NCBI GenBank assembly: GCA_023409695.1
Contig: JAEYQZ010000031.1
Coordinates: 1-15,430 of the forward strand
Origin: Methanobacteriota archaeon
Lineage (GTDB): Archaea; Methanobacteriota; Methanobacteria; Methanobacteriales; Methanobacteriaceae
Reading direction: 5' to 3'
Length of the DNA: 15,430 nucleotides
The notes under the pieces are model-generated. The model saw nothing but the letters and a program-made list of their open reading frames with translations. It was not told the origin of the DNA and ran no database searches. Made by a program: the position numbers and the translations under genes. Each line of letters opens with the position of its first letter. The first letter of the stretch is position 1. Shown here in pieces: positions 7,887 through 15,096 of this stretch.

Positions 7887-7940
7887 CAATTGAATATCTA
7901 AAATACCTAAAACTAGATAAATAATAGCGTAATAATCAGC

Positions 7941-7947
7941 AGGGTGA
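7941..7947 (+). promoter_or_regulatory. Strong GGTGA ribosome binding site that supports a TTG start
   Basis: AGGGTGA ends 4 nt before the TTG at 7952. The match to the archaeal anti-Shine-Dalgarno sequence is the best in this strand block and makes TTG the convincing start; the next in-frame ATG would remove the conserved first membrane segment of the flippase. Confidence 0.7.
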
Positions 7948-7951
7948 ACAT

Positions 7952-9397
7952 TTGAAAGAATATAAACTATTTGTACAGCGAATTGGTCTGGTTGGAATAA
8001 CAAATATATTAATAAGCTTAAGTTCGCTTATTTTGCTGCCTGTTTTAAGTAAAAACCTTTCAATTCAAGATTACGGTATGTGGGGACTCTTTAATACAAC
8101 AATTACATTTGTACCTCTGCTGGTTAATTTAGGACTTCCCTATTCAATGGTCAGGTTTTTGGCGGTTAAGCATGATAAAAGTGAAATAAGGGAAGAATTT
8201 TATTCAATAACATTTTTAATGGTATTTGTAAGTATCATCGCATCATTAATGATGCTGCTGTTTTCAAAACAGATAGCAGCTATACTTTTTAACGGTAATG
8301 TTGCCGTAGCTATGCTGCTGGCTGCGAGTGTTCTGGTATTTATTGTTTATAACTCATTTGCTACTTACTTCAGGACATTTCAACAAATGAAAGTTTTTTC
8401 ATTGCTTTCACTGCTGCAGGTCTATTCTATGGTAGCCGTGATAATTGTGATGATAGGATTTGGTTATAAAATAGATGGAGTGGTATTTGGATATTTTGTT
8501 TCTCAGCTTGTTGTAGCTTTAATTGCAATAACATTCGCTGTACGCCAGGTTGGAATCAAATTTCCTGGATTTAAAAATATTAGGGAATATTTATCATTTG
8601 GTATACCAACTGTCCCTGGAAATTTATCCAGTTATATGGTTGAGTTCAGCGATCGCTATGTAATTGCAATTTTACTTGGAACTGCATTTGTTGGTTATTA
8701 TAATCCAGGATATACGTTAGGTAGTGTATTAACGATGTTTGCAGCACCGTTTACTTTTCTTTTACCTTCTTTATTGGCCTCTTATTATGATCGAAATAAT
8801 ATGGATGAAGTAAAAATTCACATGCAGTATTCCCTTAAATATTTCTTATTGATAACTATACCTGCAGTTTTTGGTATATCTTTCCTATCAAAACCGCTGC
8901 TTGTTATACTGTCAACGCAGGAAATAGCTTCGCAAGGATATTTAGTTACCCCCTTTGTTGCTTTGGGTGCATTATTATTTGGTATCTACGGTATCATCAG
9001 CCAAATATTAGTTTTAGAAAAGAAAACAAAGATAATAGGTTATTTATGGATGATTACAGCTGTTATCAATTTAGGTTTAACTATAATACTTGTACCTCAT
9101 TTTGGTATCCTGGCTGCAGCAATTAGTACATTGATTGCTTACATATTTGCCTGCGTAATTACCATCTATTACTCTTTAAAGTACATTAAATTTGAATTTG
9201 ATCTAAAATTTACCTTTAAAAGTATTATTGCATCTATTTTGATGTCCCTTCTAATTATATTGATTAATCCTACTAATGTCATAGGGATAATAATAACTAT
9301 TGCTGTATGTTCTGCAGCCTATTTAGCGATTATTCTTTTATTAAGGGGTATTTCGCCTGATGAATTGACATTCTTTAAAAAATTAGCTGGAAAATGA
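7952..9397 (+). CDS. Wzx-type flippase, polysaccharide biosynthesis protein (MOP superfamily)
   Basis: Integral membrane protein predicted to flip lipid-linked oligosaccharides from the cytoplasmic to the outer face of the membrane. It has 481 residues, the normal length for Wzx/RfbX-like members, with about 14 hydrophobic segments. The N-terminus reads as expected for the family: a short amphipathic lead, a first helix rich in L/I/S ending in PVLSKNLSIQDYGMWGLF, then helix 2 and LPYSMVRFLA. Mid-protein motifs such as FGIPTVPGNLSSYM and DRYVIAILLG (around residues 213-242) are also typical. Translation starts at TTG with a strong GGTGA site. As the last gene of the plus-strand block, with glycosyltransferases upstream, its substrate is probably the glycan those enzymes build. 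Coupling to the nonulosonate genes on the other strand is plausible but not shown. Confidence 0.9.
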   Translation: MKEYKLFVQRIGLVGITNILISLSSLILLPVLSKNLSIQDYGMWGLFNTTITFVPLLVNLGLPYSMVRFLAVKHDKSEIREEFYSITFLMVFVSIIASLMMLLFSKQIAAILFNGNVAVAMLLAASVLVFIVYNSFATYFRTFQQMKVFSLLSLLQVYSMVAVIIVMIGFGYKIDGVVFGYFVSQLVVALIAITFAVRQVGIKFPGFKNIREYLSFGIPTVPGNLSSYMVEFSDRYVIAILLGTAFVGYYNPGYTLGSVLTMFAAPFTFLLPSLLASYYDRNNMDEVKIHMQYSLKYFLLITIPAVFGISFLSKPLLVILSTQEIASQGYLVTPFVALGALLFGIYGIISQILVLEKKTKIIGYLWMITAVINLGLTIILVPHFGILAAAISTLIAYIFACVITIYYSLKYIKFEFDLKFTFKSIIASILMSLLIILINPTNVIGIIITIAVCSAAYLAIILLLRGISPDELTFFKKLAGK

Positions 9398-9398
9398 G

Positions 9399-9424
9399 AA
9401 AAATTATATAAAAATTTAGAAAAA
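9399..9424 (-). terminator. Triple T5 tract ending the minus-strand operon
   Basis: In the 33-bp gap between the convergent stop codons, the minus strand carries three T5 runs (9420-9424, 9410-9414 and 9399-9403) just after the dehydratase stop. Multiple oligo-T tracts are typical archaeal termination signals. The plus strand has no comparable T run here, so the flippase transcript may extend into the opposing gene. Confidence 0.45.
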
Positions 9425-9430
9425 TAATGA

Positions 9431-10522
9431 TTAGTCTTTAAGACAGAAGTCCATGATGATCTCTTTTATTTCTTCTTTTGATAGCTTTTCAACTAAATCT
9501 GAGTTATAAATAGAACATCCATCATCTTTAACATTCAGTACGTTTAGTTGATTTACTGCACTGACCATTCCATCTTCTGTTTGTATTTCTTCATTTTTAA
9601 TTAAATCAGTGTTATAAATAGCAACTTCATCGCTATTTTTCTGGGAATTTATAATGTACAATTTTCCCTGATCTACTGCTTTAAATGTTTCATCTTCTGT
9701 CATTAATTCTTCGTAGGTTTTTTCTCCCATTCGCTTACCAATTATCTGTATTTCTATATCTTCAGGTTTATAACCATACAATGGAGCAAACTCTTCAATC
9801 ATAACCTCAGCAAGGTCTACGATGTTCAATGCAGGCATTTTAAGGATGAAAATTTCTTTACCTTTTGAAATCTCACCTGCCTTAAGAATCAGTTGAACTG
9901 CCTGGGGAATACCCATAATAAAACGGGTCATATCGGGGGAAGTTATTGTAACTGGTCCTCCTTTTTTTATCTGGTTTTTAAAGAGAGGAACAACTGATCC
10001 TCTTGAATCAAGCACATTTCCAAATCTAACACAGGAAAAAACAGTATTCTTATCACCAGTATAGTTGTTAGCAGATATGGTGAGGCGCTCTGCTAAGAGT
10101 TTAGTTGCCCCCATAACATTTATAGGATTAACTGCTTTATCAGTACTGATAACTATTACTTTATCAACGTTTTGATCTAAAGCAGCATTTAAGACATTTT
10201 GAGTGCCTATAACGTTGGTTTTAACAGCATCAAATGGATTATATTCACATAATGGAACATGTTTAAGTGCTCCTGCATGAAATACTATGTCCACACCTTC
10301 AAGAGCTCTCATTAACCTTTCGTTATCTCTGATATCCCCTATTAATGTTCTGATTTTATTGGAATTTAACTCCTGTTCCAATTCAAATAAACTGGTTTCA
10401 TTATTATCTAAAACGCGAACTGCTTTGGGGCTGTGTTCTAAAAGTTTTTTGACAATTTCACTACCAATGGAGCCAGTTCCACCAGTAACAAGTACTACTT
10501 TATCTTTATAAAATGATTCCAT
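9431..10522 (-). CDS. NDP-N-acetylglucosamine 4,6-dehydratase, CapD/WbpM/LegB-like short form
   Basis: Extended SDR enzyme predicted to remove water from NDP-GlcNAc, giving the 4-keto-6-deoxy sugar, the first step of the legionaminate-type pathway. The Rossmann motif is GGTGSIGSE at 14-22; D64 in GDIRD follows. The active-site segment STDKAVNPINVMGATK (126-141) has T127, D128, K129, M137 and K141. The Tyr of ordinary SDRs is Met, as in WbpM/PglF-type retaining dehydratases and unlike PseB/FlaA1, which keep Tyr. It lacks the N-terminal membrane domain of WbpM and PglF, so it is soluble. At 363 residues it is about 30 longer than I expect for short members, and the excess coincides with an imperfect duplication in the tail (residues 275-314 and 315-351). 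It is the last gene of the operon; its GGTTGA site overlaps the stop of the aminotransferase. UDP versus GDP substrate cannot be decided. Confidence 0.88.
   Translation of the reverse strand: MESFYKDKVVLVTGGTGSIGSEIVKKLLEHSPKAVRVLDNNETSLFELEQELNSNKIRTLIGDIRDNERLMRALEGVDIVFHAGALKHVPLCEYNPFDAVKTNVIGTQNVLNAALDQNVDKVIVISTDKAVNPINVMGATKLLAERLTISANNYTGDKNTVFSCVRFGNVLDSRGSVVPLFKNQIKKGGPVTITSPDMTRFIMGIPQAVQLILKAGEISKGKEIFILKMPALNIVDLAEVMIEEFAPLYGYKPEDIEIQIIGKRMGEKTYEELMTEDETFKAVDQGKLYIINSQKNSDEVAIYNTDLIKNEEIQTEDGMVSAVNQLNVLNVKDDGCSIYNSDLVEKLSKEEIKEIIMDFCLKD
9470..9700 (-). repeat. Imperfect tandem duplication encoding the dehydratase C-terminal tail
   Basis: Unit A (9581-9700, residues 275-314) and unit B (9470-9580, residues 315-351) align: TEDETFKAVDQ with TEDGMVSAVNQ, YIIN with NVLN, and AIYNTDLIKNEEI with SIYNSDLVEKLSKEEI. 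The DNA still shows the relation, for example CATCTTCTGT and TTATAAATAG on the plus strand in both units. Unit B contains the usual family ending (Y-x-S-D, then L-S-x-E-E-I-K), so unit A is the probable extra copy. Confidence 0.6.
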
Positions 10523-10528
10523 AAGTAT

Positions 10529-11647
10529 TCAACCATAAAATTCTTTAATTTCTTGAACTATGAGGTCCATATCCTTTTTTTCAAGAGTAGGATACATTGG
10601 TAAAGTTACCACTTTTTTTGAAAGTTCTTCTGTAACTGGAAGTTCACATTCATATTTCATTGAATTTTTGTAGAAATGAGTTAGGTGAACAGGATCAAAA
10701 TATATTTTTGACATTATACCTTTATCTGCCAGATGTTTCATAAGTTCATCTCTATTATTGGCTATGATTGTATATAACTGGTATACATGGTAATAACTTT
10801 CAGGAGGTGTAATTGGTTTTATCCCATTTACATCTTTTAAATGTTTATTTAAATACATGGAATTATTACGCCTCATACTGATCATTTTATCTACTTTATT
10901 GATCTGTGCTATTCCAAGTGAAGCAGTTAAATTAGACATTCTAAAATTGAATCCAAGATCTACATAATCGAAAGGTTCTAGAGATGTGAAATAATTGGAG
11001 TGTTCGAGCCTACCGTGTGATCTTATCAGATTCAATTTTTCAAATACTTCTTCACTGTCAGTTACCACAGCTCCTCCTTCTCCTGTTGTCATGATTTTAT
11101 TCTGACAAAAACTTAAAACAGCAGAATCTCCGAAGGTACCTACCTTTTCATCGCCAATTTTAGCTCCCTGTGCCTCAGCAGCGTCTTCTATTAAAATAAT
11201 ATCATGATCTTCAGCTATTTCTTTCAGTTCCCTAATTTTACAGGGGCATCCGCCGTAATGTATAGGTAAAATTGCCTTTGTTTTATTTGTTATCATTTCG
11301 TTTACACTTTCAGGGTCTAAACCTAATGTTTCTCTTTCAATATCTGCAAAAACAGGCTTTGCTCCCACAAAGAGTGGTGAATTAGCTGTAGCAATGAATG
11401 TAAATGATGGAACTATTACTTCGTCTCCTTTAGTGATATTATGGGCAAGGAGGAGGGAATGCAATGCGGAGGTCCCTGAATTAAAAGTTACTGCATATTT
11501 AGTTCCTATTTTCTCTTTAATTAAGTTTTCAAACTCTGTTACCTGCGGCCCAACTGCCCAGTTCATACCAGATTGAATTTCATGTGTTACGTGATTTACG
11601 TCTTCGTTATCCCAGTATATTTTAAAGAGGGGAATTTTCCAGCTCAT
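10529..11647 (-). CDS. DegT/DnrJ/EryC1/StrS-family PLP aminotransferase (LegC-like)
   Basis: Predicted to transfer an amino group from glutamate to the 4-keto sugar made by the dehydratase, giving a 4-amino-4,6-dideoxy-GlcNAc nucleotide in the cytoplasm. 372 residues, normal for the family. Visible features are FNSGTSALH (55-63, phosphate-binding turn), PSFTFIATANS (80-90), ILIEDAAEAQG with D155 that contacts the PLP ring nitrogen, and SFCQNKIMTTGEGG with K184 as the Schiff-base lysine. Its ATG overlaps the stop of the acetyltransferase by ATGA (11644-11647), and 6 nt separate its stop from the dehydratase start, so the three are translated as a unit. PseC, ArnB and perosamine synthases belong to the same family; the assignment to the legionaminate step rests on the neighbours. 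Confidence 0.88.
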   Translation of the reverse strand: MSWKIPLFKIYWDNEDVNHVTHEIQSGMNWAVGPQVTEFENLIKEKIGTKYAVTFNSGTSALHSLLLAHNITKGDEVIVPSFTFIATANSPLFVGAKPVFADIERETLGLDPESVNEMITNKTKAILPIHYGGCPCKIRELKEIAEDHDIILIEDAAEAQGAKIGDEKVGTFGDSAVLSFCQNKIMTTGEGGAVVTDSEEVFEKLNLIRSHGRLEHSNYFTSLEPFDYVDLGFNFRMSNLTASLGIAQINKVDKMISMRRNNSMYLNKHLKDVNGIKPITPPESYYHVYQLYTIIANNRDELMKHLADKGIMSKIYFDPVHLTHFYKNSMKYECELPVTEELSKKVVTLPMYPTLEKKDMDLIVQEIKEFYG

Positions 11648-12078
11648 AATGGAACCTCGAGTTCTTTTATTTCTTCTTCAGTTAATTTTCTAATTACTTT
11701 AGCAGGTGTACCAAATGCAATTGAATTTTCAGGTATATCTCTATTTACAAAACTAAAAGCCCCTATAATCGAATTTTCTCCAACAGTGACATTCGGCATT
11801 ACCACGGAATGTGTTCCAATTCTACAATTCTTTTTAAGCGTAATAGGGCCTTCTTTATTGTCTATTGTAGATACAGAATAAATAGAACAGTGAGATCCTA
11901 TTTGGACATGATCTTCAATGGTGACATTATTTTTAGCATTGATATAGGTAAAAGCCCCTATATCGGTCTTATAACCTAATCTCAAATTATCTTTATTTTG
12001 TACAATCCAGTTGTATTCGTTTAATTTTCTCTCCTCAATTTCAGGAGGTTTCCAGCTTTTAAATCGATCATCTGACAT
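11644..12078 (-). CDS. Left-handed beta-helix (hexapeptide) acetyltransferase, LegH-like role
   Basis: 144-residue hexapeptide-repeat acyltransferase, probably a trimer using acetyl-CoA. Repeats of the [LIV]-G-x4 type run from about residue 38 to 112 (IGAFTYI, VTIEDHVQIGSHCSI, CRIGTHSVVMPNVTVGENSIIGAFSFV), followed by the common closing IPENSIAFGTPAKVIRKL at 115-132. H90 in IGTH is a candidate catalytic base. The position between the epimerase and the aminotransferase suggests it acetylates the newly formed 4-amino group. It lacks the N-terminal Rossmann domain of PglD/NeuD proteins, so it is a minimal form. AAGGTC lies about 6 nt upstream of the ATG; the end overlaps the aminotransferase start. 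O-acetylation of the finished glycan is an alternative role. Confidence 0.82.
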   Translation of the reverse strand: MSDDRFKSWKPPEIEERKLNEYNWIVQNKDNLRLGYKTDIGAFTYINAKNNVTIEDHVQIGSHCSIYSVSTIDNKEGPITLKKNCRIGTHSVVMPNVTVGENSIIGAFSFVNRDIPENSIAFGTPAKVIRKLTEEEIKELEVPL

Positions 12079-12093
12079 AATTTTGACCTTAAT

Positions 12094-13239
12094 TTATAAA
12101 TTGAGTTTTTTATTCATTAATTTATTGTCTAGTGTAATGTTACTTAAAATGTCTGCTACTCGTTTCCCTGTTTTCCCATCGCCGTAGGGGTTTTCAGAAT
12201 TTTGCACAATTTCTTTAAATTCTTTATTGTAAATAGCTTTCTTAATTGCGTTTTTTATTTCTTCTTTATCATGTTTTACTTCAATTACATTTGAAGCTCT
12301 TTCTCTTCCTTCTTGCCTTGAGCCTATATTTACAGCGGGTAATTTGAATGAAGGCGCTTCAATAATGCCGCTGCTTGAATTACCAACCATGACACTCGCA
12401 ACATTCATTAAACTCAGATATTCTATGCTTGGAATGCTTTTATATGTTTGAATGAATGGGTAATCTTCATAATCCTTTATAACTTCTATGATTTTTCTAC
12501 CACCTGCATCTGCATTTGGATAGATTATTATAGTTTGATTTTCAAGTTCCACCAAAGCGTCAAGGGTTTCACGGGCTTGCTGTGCTGCACTTTTAGATTC
12601 TAATGTTGTAGGGTGTTGAACGAGTAAAATAATTGGTTTGGATAGATCTAAGCTATATTTTTCACCAATTATTTGGGGATCTATCAATTTTTCACTTAAA
12701 ATATAATCTAATCCAGGTGCGCCAACTACAAAAACATTATCCGGATTTTCTCCCATTTTAATTATCCTTTCTGCACTTTTTTCAGTTGCGGGGAGGTGTA
12801 TATTGACAATTTTTGTAATGGCATGCCTTGCATATTCATCTACAGTTGATGTGATTTCGCCTCCATGAAGGTGAGCTGTGGGAATGCTTAAGTAAGCTCC
12901 TACAATTGCTCCGCCTAGCATTTCACCTCTATCTCCAAGTAGAAGTATTATGTCTGGATTAATCTTTAAAACTAACTGTGAAAGTAATTTAATAAATTCG
13001 CCTATGAAATTAACCATAGAACTTTTATTATCTTCCTGGAATGTTGCATCAACGGTATGAAATCTGAAACCGTCTTTTTTTATATCATTTATGGTCATCC
13101 CAAATTCTTTCATGAGATGCATTCCAGTAACTGCCAGTTCTAAGTCTATATCTGGATTTTTTTCCATTTCAAATAAAACAGATCGCATAAGGCCGTAATC
13201 TGCTCTGGTACCTGTTATATAAAGTATTTTTCTGTTCAT
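12094..13239 (-). CDS. neuC/legG: Hydrolysing NDP-sugar 2-epimerase (NeuC/LegG type)
   Basis: Predicted to remove the nucleotide and invert C2 of the NDP-diacetamido sugar, releasing the free 2-epimer for the synthase. 381 residues of GT-B-like fold. Motifs are GTRADYG (10-16), GDRGEM (102-107), HLHGGEIT (123-130), RHAITK (138-143), GNSSSGIIEA (286-295) and RQEGRERA (308-315), all characteristic of the hydrolysing branch and not of the non-hydrolysing WecB branch. I chose the ATG at 13239 because it overlaps the stop of the synthase gene by ATGA and gives the usual MNRKILYITGTRADYG start; an ATG at 13254 would add MESVE. A PseG-type hydrolase, which would mark pseudaminic acid, is absent. NeuC acting on plain UDP-GlcNAc (sialic acid) is the alternative, but the dehydratase and aminotransferase beside it argue for LegG. 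Confidence 0.9.
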   Translation of the reverse strand: MNRKILYITGTRADYGLMRSVLFEMEKNPDIDLELAVTGMHLMKEFGMTINDIKKDGFRFHTVDATFQEDNKSSMVNFIGEFIKLLSQLVLKINPDIILLLGDRGEMLGGAIVGAYLSIPTAHLHGGEITSTVDEYARHAITKIVNIHLPATEKSAERIIKMGENPDNVFVVGAPGLDYILSEKLIDPQIIGEKYSLDLSKPIILLVQHPTTLESKSAAQQARETLDALVELENQTIIIYPNADAGGRKIIEVIKDYEDYPFIQTYKSIPSIEYLSLMNVASVMVGNSSSGIIEAPSFKLPAVNIGSRQEGRERASNVIEVKHDKEEIKNAIKKAIYNKEFKEIVQNSENPYGDGKTGKRVADILSNITLDNKLMNKKLNL

Positions 13240-14273
13240 TTCAACTGATTCCATTTTAATAAATCATCTTTTTTGACATCCTCAATTAATTCTTTTCCTA
13301 CGAGTTCATCAAGATATTTTGGTTCAATTCCAGTTCCAGGTCTTTTAATCTCTAACATTTCTCCAGTTAGGATAGATCCTTTAGGGATGTCTTCTTTTGC
13401 AACTATACTTTTTCTTACAAGCTTTTTAATTTTAATTTCATCATTTGTGGGCTTCTTTATGCCGTTTCCCAAACCTTTTTCAATATTTCTTATGGCTTCA
13501 ACCATTTCAGAAAGTTCATGAGGTTCTAAAGAAGCTTTATGGTCTGGGCCAGGTAAGCTTTTATCTATGGTAAAATGTTTTTCAATAACGCAGCTGCCCA
13601 GAGCCACGGCAGCTATAGACATTTCAATACCTGAAGTATGATCTGAAAACCCAACAGGCCTTTTAAACGCATGTTCTAATGTTTTAATAACATTTAAGTT
13701 TGAATCCTCTTTTTTGGCAGGATAATTTGTCAGGCAGTGCATTAAAATGATATCATCGTTATATTTTTCTATTAGATTGAGGGCTTCTTCCACCTCTCCA
13801 ATAGTTGACATCCCTGTGGATAATATAACTGGCTTTTGCTTTTTAGCAATACACTTAAGCAGTGGAAAATTGGTTATTTCTCCAGAAGCTATTTTAAAAG
13901 CAGGTATATCTATTTCATCAAGTAAATCAACGCTTTCTGTGTCAAATGGTGATGAAAGAAAAATAATTCCTTTATCTTCCGCGTATTTTGCTATTTCCCA
14001 GAATTCATCATCGGAAAGCTCTAACTTCTTTATCATTTCATATTGGGACTCTTCCCCCGAATTTTTAATTTGATATTCTGCTTTTTCAGCGTCTTTGGTG
14101 ACTAAATTTTTTGTTTTAAACGTTTGAAATTTAACTGCATCAGCACCAGCTTCCTTGGCTGCATTTACTAGTTTTTTGGCCAGTTCAACAGACCCATTGT
14201 GGTTAACACCTGCTTCTGCTATAATGAAACTTTTTGAACCTATGGTTCTATCAGCTATTTTAATGTCATTCAT
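13236..14273 (-). CDS. neuB/legI: Nonulosonic acid synthase (NeuB/LegI type) with C-terminal SAF domain
   Basis: Condenses a six-carbon N-acetylated hexose with phosphoenolpyruvate to give the nine-carbon acid. 345 residues, standard length. The TIM-barrel NeuB domain spans about 15-270: IAEAGVNHNG (18-27), DAVKFQT (45-51), KIASGEI (127-133), LSTGMST (151-157), HCLTNYP (179-185), GFSDHTSG (208-215), and the metal-binding EKHFT (231-235) with GPDHKAS (242-248). The SAF (antifreeze-like) domain from about 285 has RKSIVAKEDIPKG and RPGTGI with R311. The gene overlaps the epimerase start by ATGA. The upstream region has only a weak ribosome site. Sialate, legionaminate and pseudaminate synthases are homologous; the neighbourhood favours legionaminate. 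Confidence 0.93.
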   Translation of the reverse strand: MNDIKIADRTIGSKSFIIAEAGVNHNGSVELAKKLVNAAKEAGADAVKFQTFKTKNLVTKDAEKAEYQIKNSGEESQYEMIKKLELSDDEFWEIAKYAEDKGIIFLSSPFDTESVDLLDEIDIPAFKIASGEITNFPLLKCIAKKQKPVILSTGMSTIGEVEEALNLIEKYNDDIILMHCLTNYPAKKEDSNLNVIKTLEHAFKRPVGFSDHTSGIEMSIAAVALGSCVIEKHFTIDKSLPGPDHKASLEPHELSEMVEAIRNIEKGLGNGIKKPTNDEIKIKKLVRKSIVAKEDIPKGSILTGEMLEIKRPGTGIEPKYLDELVGKELIEDVKKDDLLKWNQLK

Positions 14274-14302
14274 TTTAACTCGTCTCTTTAAATAATTTGA
14301 AT

Positions 14303-14986
14303 TTATTTTAACTCTTTTAAAATAGTTTCAGCTATTTTAAAATCCATTTCTGTATCTATATCTATGCTACTTTCAGGAGACATTAAATAAGGCATTATTT
14401 CTTTGCAGTAAAAACCTTCATAATTTATTAGATTTTGAGGATTGGATATAAATATGGCACCGTTAGGTAATAAAGAAGCAGGTAAATCTTGCCTTCTCAT
14501 TTTAAAGTATTCCTCTCCAAAAGTGGGTTTTAAATAATTATTTTCTATTTTTAAACTCCAGTAGGGTGAGTGTTCAAATTCACAAACACTTATAACTGAT
14601 TCACAGTCTTTTTTACAGAAGAGTTCTATAGATTCATCTATATCTTTTGTTGTTCTAAGTGGAGAAGTAGGCTGCAGTAAAACTACAATATCAGGTATAT
14701 AATCATTCATTTTAAGATAGTTTAGGGCATGAAATATTGCATCAATAGTGGAAGAATTATCTAAAGCTAATTTTTCAGGTCTTTCAATAACTTCTGCACC
14801 ATAATTTTCAGATATCTGTGCTATTTCTTGATCTTCTGTTGAAACAATAACTTTATTTATATGTCTAGATTTAACTGCGGATTCAATTGTATAGGCAATT
14901 AAAGGTTTACCAGCTATTTTTTTAATATTTTTTCTTGGAACTCCTTTACTACCGCCTCTTGCAGGGATAATAGCTAAAATATTCAT
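14303..14986 (-). CDS. neuA/legF: CMP-nonulosonic acid synthetase (NeuA/LegF type)
   Basis: Activates the free nonulosonic acid with CTP to the CMP-sugar used by a glycosyltransferase. 227 residues with the cytidylyltransferase GT-A-like fold: IIPARGGSKGVPRKN (6-20, nucleotide loop), LIAYTIESA (29-37), LLQPTSPLR (103-111), RRQDLP (164-169), NGAIF (175-179) and SIDIDTEMDF (207-216) whose D209 and D211 are the expected metal ligands. It is the first gene of the minus-strand operon, with GGTG at 14991-14994 upstream of the ATG, and 29 nt separate it from the synthase gene. The length equals short bacterial NeuA/LegF/PseF forms without an extra esterase domain. The exact acid activated cannot be told from sequence. 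Confidence 0.92.
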   Translation of the reverse strand: MNILAIIPARGGSKGVPRKNIKKIAGKPLIAYTIESAVKSRHINKVIVSTEDQEIAQISENYGAEVIERPEKLALDNSSTIDAIFHALNYLKMNDYIPDIVVLLQPTSPLRTTKDIDESIELFCKKDCESVISVCEFEHSPYWSLKIENNYLKPTFGEEYFKMRRQDLPASLLPNGAIFISNPQNLINYEGFYCKEIMPYLMSPESSIDIDTEMDFKIAETILKELK

Positions 14987-14994
14987 GTTACACC

Positions 14995-15043
14995 AATAAA
15001 TAATTATTAATTATATTATTTAATTTATTATTAAATTAATTAA
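14995..15043 (-). promoter_or_regulatory. 49-bp A/T-only tract, probable promoter region of the minus-strand operon
   Basis: No G or C occurs from 14995 to 15043. The tract contains several TATA-like strings on the minus strand, such as AATATAATT, at roughly 25-60 nt before the neuA ATG. The exact TATA box cannot be chosen by eye. The tract lies between two divergent genes and could serve both directions. Confidence 0.4.
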
Positions 15044-15049
15044 GCAAAT

Positions 15050-15057
15050 TTTAAATA
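15050..15057 (+). promoter_or_regulatory. TATA-like box for the divergent acyltransferase gene
   Basis: TTTAAATA at 15050-15057 lies 30-40 nt before the GGTGAT site at 15088-15093. A start near 15080 would give a very short leader, as is common in archaea. Confidence 0.35.
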
Positions 15058-15096
15058 AGTATTTTTTTAAAGAGATATTTAAGTTTTGGTGATTAT

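Noticed and set aside
11573..11881. 102-codon plus-strand open frame across the aminotransferase/acetyltransferase junction
   Set aside because: It is antisense to two well-supported overlapping genes and shows no family motif.
13747..14073. 108-codon plus-strand open frame inside the synthase gene
   Set aside because: Serine-rich shadow of the NeuB reading frame, with no upstream signal.
9431..14986. Pseudaminic acid pathway
   Set aside because: The epimerase is NeuC/LegG-like with GDRGEM and HGGE motifs, not PseG, and the dehydratase has Met instead of the Tyr of PseB.
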